A stretch of DNA of 10,680 bases from assembly GCA_002293005.1 (NCBI GenBank), contig DBCJ01000091.1, positions 1-10,680 of the forward strand, written 5' to 3'. The stretch is from Ignavibacteria bacterium UBA961. GTDB taxonomy: Bacteria; Bacteroidota; Ignavibacteria; Kapaibacteriales; UBA961. This document shows positions 6,784-10,680 of the stretch, piece after piece (within the stretch, counting starts at the first letter, position 1; every line of letters starts with the position of its first letter). The notes beneath the pieces were generated by a model. It searched no databases. It saw only the letters and a program-made list of their open reading frames with translations, and had not been told where the DNA came from. Made by a program: the position numbers and the translations under genes.

Positions 6784-6866
6784 GCGGAAGTGGCGAAATG
6801 GCAGACGCACCATCTTGAGGGGGTGGCGCCTTCACTGGCGTACGGGTTCAAGTCCCGTCTTCCGCA
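6784..6866 (+). tRNA. tRNA-Leu, anticodon GAG
   Basis: An 83-nt class II cloverleaf. The acceptor stem GCGGAAG (6784-6790) pairs with CTTCCGC (6859-6865), with discriminator A6866. The D stem is GCG/CGC (6793-6795, 6806-6808), the loop containing TGGCAGA. The anticodon stem is CCATC/GGTGG (6810-6814, 6822-6826) with loop TTGAGGG, giving anticodon GAG at 6817-6819, which reads CUU/CUC leucine codons. The long variable arm CGCC-TTCACT-GGCG (6827-6840) is typical of leucine tRNAs. The T arm is ACGGG-TTCAAGT-CCCGT (6842-6858). The CCA end is not encoded (ACA follows the stem), so a CCA-adding enzyme is needed. Confidence 0.97.
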
Positions 6867-6873
6867 CATAAAG

Positions 6874-6901
6874 AGCTCCAATCTTCGATTGGGGCTTTTT
6901 T
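6874..6901 (+). terminator. Terminator of tRNA-Leu, overlapping the convergent ftsX stop
   Basis: The stem AGCTCCAATC (6874-6883) pairs with GATTGGGGCT (6887-6896), with one G-T pair and a TTC loop, followed by six T (6896-6901). It begins 7 nt after the tRNA. The T-run overlaps the TAA stop of the minus-strand FtsX-like gene (6902-6900). On the minus strand the same hairpin is followed by CTTTAT, so it may terminate both convergent transcripts. Confidence 0.85.
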
Positions 6902-7757
6902 ATTTTCCTTTTGAAACGCTCATTGCAGTGATGCCTGCAGTCATAAAGCATAAAGATAATACCCCGAAATATGCCATCAGAAGCCAATTCAAGGGAATTT
7001 CCATGATCCAAGGGAAAGAAGTGGAATAATGCATTCGTAGGAGTTGAGAGATTCCCGAACCGGATAGAATTCCGAGTGTACAAGCCGTGATGGCAAAAAG
7101 TAGATGTGGTATTGCAACAAATCCTCTTCCGGCACCGAGTGTTTGGAGTATGAACCACTCTGTTGGACTTTGAAGTAATTCTGCCCGAAAGACATATGAT
7201 AGAAAACCCAAAGAAAGAATAAAAATACCTGTCGCACCGGCGAGTCCGAGGGTAAGTACCATCGAGCTACGGGCAAAAACTGCTCCTACGGCTTGGGCAT
7301 TAAAGACAGTCTGTTCCACAATTTCTTTCTGTTTTAGGTCCGCCAATATGAAACTTACCGTCTGATGATCGTAAAAGTCGGGTTTGAGTGCAAAGGAAAT
7401 TGACCATTGAAATGGACTTTCAGCAAATAATGCATCCGTATCTTCACCTAATTCTTTTTCAAATTCAATGGTTGCAAGGGTAGGAGAGATCACTTTCACA
7501 TGCTGAATCTGTTGATACTCTCTCAGGGATTGAGCCAATGAGAATATGCGAGTCGTATCCATATCTTTTCTGATTATCACGGACAGTTCAAGATTTGATG
7601 CCAATCTGTCCTGTTCTTTGGTGAGTCCGAAATATGCTGTGACTGCCCAAATGGTTGTCAGGGACAGAATGATGGAAATCACCAGAATACGCAGAAAAGG
7701 GAGCGCTCTTCTGCGAATCAAAGTGCCTGCTCTATGTAAATAATATTCACTACTCAT
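6900..7757 (-). CDS. ftsX: FtsX-like cell division permease
   Basis: 285 residues, the normal FtsX length. The topology fits: a basic cytoplasmic N-terminus, TM1 about 23-43, an extracytoplasmic domain about 44-165 containing VKVISPTLATIEFEKELG, then TM2 (about 166-190), TM3 (about 212-238) and TM4 (about 256-280). The segment after TM2, SPTEWFILQTLGAGRGFVAIPHLL, matches the conserved region of FtsX before TM3. FtsX works with the ATPase FtsE at the division septum to activate peptidoglycan hydrolases across the inner membrane. No ftsE lies in the window, a separation I recall from other Bacteroidota. The ATG is 9 nt beyond the asparaginase stop, so the two genes share a transcript. A generic MacB-type permease is excluded by size and topology. 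No Shine-Dalgarno is visible. Confidence 0.88.
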   Translation of the reverse strand: MSSEYYLHRAGTLIRRRALPFLRILVISIILSLTTIWAVTAYFGLTKEQDRLASNLELSVIIRKDMDTTRIFSLAQSLREYQQIQHVKVISPTLATIEFEKELGEDTDALFAESPFQWSISFALKPDFYDHQTVSFILADLKQKEIVEQTVFNAQAVGAVFARSSMVLTLGLAGATGIFILSLGFLSYVFRAELLQSPTEWFILQTLGAGRGFVAIPHLLFAITACTLGILSGSGISQLLRMHYSTSFPWIMEIPLNWLLMAYFGVLSLCFMTAGITAMSVSKGK

Positions 7758-7766
7758 GATAGAATA

Positions 7767-8747
7767 TCAAGCCCATTCAAATGAATTTCGAATTCTTTGC
7801 ATGTCATATCCCGCTCCAATCGCCGCGATAAGTTTAATTCTGGCCTTCTGACCATTTAAATAGTCAGCAAAAATGATGCCTGCATCATATAAATGTTTCC
7901 CTGCACCTTCATACGCATAAATATGTTCGATTCTGCCTACTGGACATCGAGAGGTCAATACAGTCGGAATACCTTGTTCAACTGCTTTTTTGAGTGCATA
8001 AAAGACCGGCGGTGGAACATTCCCCACGCCAAATGCTTCAATGACAATCCCGGAAACACCATGCTCCAAGGCGCATTCAATGAGCATTGCATCCATTCCT
8101 GCATAGCATTTAAGAAGCGGAATATTTCCGGGTAATTGTTTCATATCAAAAAATTCTCTTCGAACCGGCTTGCGATACATCATCACGGTGCCATTGACAA
8201 GTCGACCTATCGGACCAAAATCAAAACTCGCGAAGGTATTTAATTGATTGGTGTCTGTTTTTGTGGCTTCCGAGGCAGCATTGATGGTATCTCCCAAACA
8301 TAATAATACTCCATAACCAATGGCTTCTTTACTGCCGGCAAGAATCAATGCATCACGAAGATTACGTGGACCATCCCAATCCGGCTCGCTGGAATTACGC
8401 ATCGCGCCGATCACGATGATGGGTTTTTCTGTTTGAACCGTACAGTCGAGAAAATATGCGGTTTCTTCCAAAGTATCGGTTCCATGTGTCACGATGATTC
8501 CGTCGATATCTTCTCTTAGAACAAAGCTTTTGATTTGTTTGGACAAAGAAAACATGATATCGGGTGTCATGTGAGGTCCCGGCAATTGACCAAACTCAAT
8601 CACTTCAAAATCGGCCAAATCATCGATATCACTTATGGTATCAATGATTTGTGTTGCGGAAAGTGCTGGTACTATGCCACCAAAGCCTTCGTCCACACGC
8701 ATGGAAATTGTTCCGCCCGTAAAAAAAATGGCAATTCTAGGTTTCAT
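7767..8747 (-). CDS. Cytoplasmic L-asparaginase family protein (type I-like)
   Basis: 326 residues, full length for the bacterial asparaginase/glutaminase family, which hydrolyses L-asparagine to aspartate and ammonia. Motif 1 is FFTGGTIS (catalytic Thr13). Motif 2 is THGTDTLEETAYFL (Thr90, Asp91). The third catalytic-region residue is Lys163 in ATKTDT. The C-terminal domain carries IEAFGVGNVP and VLTSRCPVGRIEH, which shape the subunit interface and active site. There is no signal peptide, so the protein is cytoplasmic and more likely the housekeeping type I-like enzyme than the periplasmic high-affinity form. It precedes the FtsX-like gene by 9 nt. Codons 7-9 contain a T8 tract in the sense strand (8728-8721). 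No Shine-Dalgarno is present. Amidase specificity (asparagine versus glutamine or another amide) cannot be settled here. Confidence 0.92.
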   Translation of the reverse strand: MKPRIAIFFTGGTISMRVDEGFGGIVPALSATQIIDTISDIDDLADFEVIEFGQLPGPHMTPDIMFSLSKQIKSFVLREDIDGIIVTHGTDTLEETAYFLDCTVQTEKPIIVIGAMRNSSEPDWDGPRNLRDALILAGSKEAIGYGVLLCLGDTINAASEATKTDTNQLNTFASFDFGPIGRLVNGTVMMYRKPVRREFFDMKQLPGNIPLLKCYAGMDAMLIECALEHGVSGIVIEAFGVGNVPPPVFYALKKAVEQGIPTVLTSRCPVGRIEHIYAYEGAGKHLYDAGIIFADYLNGQKARIKLIAAIGAGYDMQRIRNSFEWA

Positions 8748-8914
8748 ATGGTAAAAGGGAGAAAATTCAGACTGATTTGACCCAAAAATACAAATACCAT
8801 GCCTTTATTCTCATTTTAGCCATATTTCACTAACTTGCAATAGGGTGGATACAATGGAACCCGAAACAAAGTGAGTTCTGTTGTGTCATTGTACTAAACA
8901 TTCGCAGCACAATC
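8748..8914. other. Divergent intergenic region, asparaginase / IgGFc-like gene
   Basis: 167 bp between two divergent starts. Apart from the weak minus-strand -7 candidate I see no hairpin, repeat, RNA gene or convincing promoter for the + gene. Its leader also lacks a Shine-Dalgarno. Confidence 0.5.
8783..8790 (-). promoter_or_regulatory. Possible -7 box for asparaginase-ftsX
   Basis: On the minus strand this reads TATTTTTG, which fits TAnnTTTG and lies 35 nt upstream of the asparaginase ATG. No TTTG is found 19-21 nt further upstream, so support is weak in an AT-rich stretch. Confidence 0.3.
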
Positions 8915-10680
8915 ATGCATTCATTCAATACTCGTTTATTTGGCATCATGTTTTTTTTACTGGGCATTTTTGCCTTGCAAGAAATGAATGCACAGGAAAA
9001 AGACAGCAGGGGAAAAGACTTCTGGTTTACATTCATTCCGAATTTACATGTCAATAGTCCTTCAACAGATTCACTCTATATCTATATAGCCGCCTCAGAA
9101 CCCACAAGTGGTCGACTTCGCTATAAAGGTCGTAATGGTAATTGGCAGAATATTGATTTTGCGATAACTGATCCCGCCATCGTTTTTACACATAGAGTTC
9201 ATTGGTCGCAGTATGAATTGCAAGGAATTTATCCCTCAGGCGGCCAATCATCAATAAATGACCAAGAGCAAAGAGTTGCCGAGAATGTATTCCATGTCAC
9301 TGCAGACAAAGAAGTGAGTGTATATGCACTAAATCAAGCTTCCACAACGAGTGATGCTTTCTTGGTTCTTCCAACTGATGCACTTGGCGAAGACTATTAT
9401 GTGTTGACATATAATTCCGATAGACAAGGTAGCGGTATTATTCCAAGTAATTCTTCGACTCCATCTGAGTTTGCCATTGTGGCAACTGAGGATGGAACCG
9501 ATATTACAATCAATCCCTCTGCTCCAACAGCAAGAAATGGAAGTGCCAATATCATTCTGGCTAGATTGGATCAAGGACAATCATTATTGGTGCAAGCTGA
9601 TTTATCTGCAGGAGATGGTTCTGGTGACTTGACAGGTTCGAGAGTGCAGGCAAGTAAACCCATTGCTTTGTTTGCAGGACAACAAAGAGCAAGAATCCCC
9701 ATCAAAAATAATGAACTCTCATCGCGCGATCATATCGTTGAGCAATTGCCGAGTGTTGACACATGGGGTAGAACGGCAATCGTCGTTCCATTCCCGAAGC
9801 CATATAATGCGACAAATCTTTCTCAAGATATCTATAGAGTTATAGCTGCTTATGACAGTACGGATATTTTGATCAATGGAATCAAAACAACTACACTGTC
9901 AAAAGGAGGGATCTATCAGTCAGTCCTTACCGTACCACAAGTGATCACTTCAAATAAGTCCATCATGGTGTCTCAGTATAAGAAGACTTCGGGAGCATCT
10001 TCCTCCTCAAATACTGATTATAATGGTGATCCGATGATGATGCTTGTTCCACCAAGTGATCAATTCCAAGACAGTTATCGTTTTGTAAGTATTCAGGCAG
10101 TGAATTTTGCGAATGGTTTCTTCTATGATCAAGGATATGATGAACAGTGGATTACCATCGTGATGCCCAATTCAGCAGTATCAAGCACAAGATTGGATGG
10201 CCAATTGATTGGTTCTATTTCGGGTTTCGCGGCAAGTGCAATCGCAGGAACGAATTTCTCATATTCATGGCTTCGTGTCACCGATGGTGTGCATACTGTT
10301 ACATCAAATGAAAGAGTTGGGATTTATGTCTATGGCTATGGCCGCGCCAATTCCTATGGATATGTGGGTGGCATGAGCTTCAGAAGTTTCGATTTCAATC
10401 CACCGCAAATAACAGGCAAGCAGGACTGTCGTGATTTTATCGGAATGATTTATGACACCGTTGCGGGCGATTCACGCATCACTCAGGTATTGGAAGAAAA
10501 AGGTTCTGCAAAGAATATCAAGAGTTTCACATATAATTTCACGCCACCGCAAGATTCGGTCATGTTTAAAGTCGCTCTGCAAGATCCCTATCAAGATGGC
10601 GCAATCACAGTGACTGCACTTGATTCCGTATTACAAAAAACTACTTTGCCGATTCGCATAAAGGGATTTACTGTTTCCAG
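8915..10680 (+). CDS. Exported IgGFc-binding-domain surface protein (3' partial)
   Basis: The frame opens at ATG 8915 and is uninterrupted for 588 codons to the window edge, so the C-terminus is missing. Residues 1-26 form a Sec signal peptide: Arg7, a hydrophobic core (FGIMFFLLGIFAL), and likely cleavage after NAQ. Residues about 120-490 match the IgGFc-binding N-terminal family. Recognisable blocks are PSEFAIVATEDGTDITI (183-199), ASKPIALFAGQQRARIP (246-262), DHIVEQLPSVDTWGRTAIVVPFP (272-294), and the closing GIYVYGYGRANSYGYVGG (469-486). Residues from about 490 look like the start of an Ig-like beta domain (NPPQITGKQDCRDF). The name comes from a mammalian mucin-like protein; in bacteria the role is unproven, probably adhesion or matrix. 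A T9SS tail would be expected downstream of the window but cannot be seen. A T8 tract lies in codons 13-15. Confidence 0.88.
   Translation, partial: MHSFNTRLFGIMFFLLGIFALQEMNAQEKDSRGKDFWFTFIPNLHVNSPSTDSLYIYIAASEPTSGRLRYKGRNGNWQNIDFAITDPAIVFTHRVHWSQYELQGIYPSGGQSSINDQEQRVAENVFHVTADKEVSVYALNQASTTSDAFLVLPTDALGEDYYVLTYNSDRQGSGIIPSNSSTPSEFAIVATEDGTDITINPSAPTARNGSANIILARLDQGQSLLVQADLSAGDGSGDLTGSRVQASKPIALFAGQQRARIPIKNNELSSRDHIVEQLPSVDTWGRTAIVVPFPKPYNATNLSQDIYRVIAAYDSTDILINGIKTTTLSKGGIYQSVLTVPQVITSNKSIMVSQYKKTSGASSSSNTDYNGDPMMMLVPPSDQFQDSYRFVSIQAVNFANGFFYDQGYDEQWITIVMPNSAVSSTRLDGQLIGSISGFAASAIAGTNFSYSWLRVTDGVHTVTSNERVGIYVYGYGRANSYGYVGGMSFRSFDFNPPQITGKQDCRDFIGMIYDTVAGDSRITQVLEEKGSAKNIKSFTYNFTPPQDSVMFKVALQDPYQDGAITVTALDSVLQKTTLPIRIKGFTVS

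Noticed and set aside
6867..6869. Encoded CCA tail of the tRNA
   Set aside because: The bases after the acceptor stem are A, then C-A-T; only the discriminator A fits, so CCA is not encoded.
6832..7158. Minus-strand open frame of 108 codons covering the tRNA 3' half
   Set aside because: It runs through the tRNA, the terminator and the ftsX gene in another frame; it is a shadow.
8836..8855. TTGCAA ... TACAAT as a classical sigma-70 promoter for the IgGFc-like gene
   Set aside because: The spacing is only 9 bp, far from the usual 17, and other promoters here follow the Bacteroidota pattern.
1..10680. Mobile elements, CRISPR arrays, toxin-antitoxin or phage genes
   Set aside because: No transposase, integrase, spaced repeat array or toxin-like small gene pair was found; the tRNA shows no duplicated 3' end that would mark an integration site.

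Overview
The window looks like a chromosomal segment from a Bacteroidota-type bacterium (Bacteroidota/Ignavibacteria side of the FCB group). Four things point there: a type IX secretion (T9SS) C-terminal sorting domain with a YPNP motif on the first protein; a signal-peptide-bearing surface protein of the IgGFc-binding family; a fused E1 alpha/beta 2-oxoacid dehydrogenase of a form I recall mainly from this group; and two promoters matching the Bacteroidota pattern (TTTG, 19-20 bp, TAnnTTTG). I cannot fix the genus. No mobile element, CRISPR array, rRNA gene or replication origin is visible.

Layout. (1) 1-2268, +: the 3' part of a large secreted protein with Asp-box repeats, an Ig-like module, a second propeller-like region and a T9SS tail, followed by a strong terminator. 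(2) 2359-6579, -: an apparent four-gene unit, read from high to low coordinates: fused E1 dehydrogenase, 64-nt gap to an STAS anti-anti-sigma protein (55 nt to its alternative upstream ATG), RsbW-like serine kinase/anti-sigma protein (ATGA overlap), HDAC11-like deacetylase (3-nt gap). (3) 6580-6783: a 204-bp divergent control region holding two face-to-face promoters, a 12-bp tandem duplication and two TTGSCAA sites. (4) 6784-6866, +: tRNA-Leu(GAG), followed by a hairpin terminator whose T-run reaches into the stop codon of the convergent gene. (5) 6900-8747, -: cytoplasmic asparaginase followed 9 nt later by an FtsX-like division permease. (6) 8748-8914: a 167-bp divergent intergenic region with little recognisable content. 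(7) 8915-10680, +: the N-terminal 588 codons of an IgGFc-binding-domain surface protein that runs off the window.

How the genes may work together. The two flanking + genes encode exported cell-surface proteins. The central minus unit joins central metabolism (E1 commits 2-oxoacids to acyl-CoA) with a partner-switching pair and a lysine deacylase-type hydrolase. This is the least ordinary arrangement in the window. Each family is known; the functional linkage is inference. The sigma factor and PP2C phosphatase expected for a complete partner-switching system, and the E2/E3 subunits of the dehydrogenase, are not in the window.
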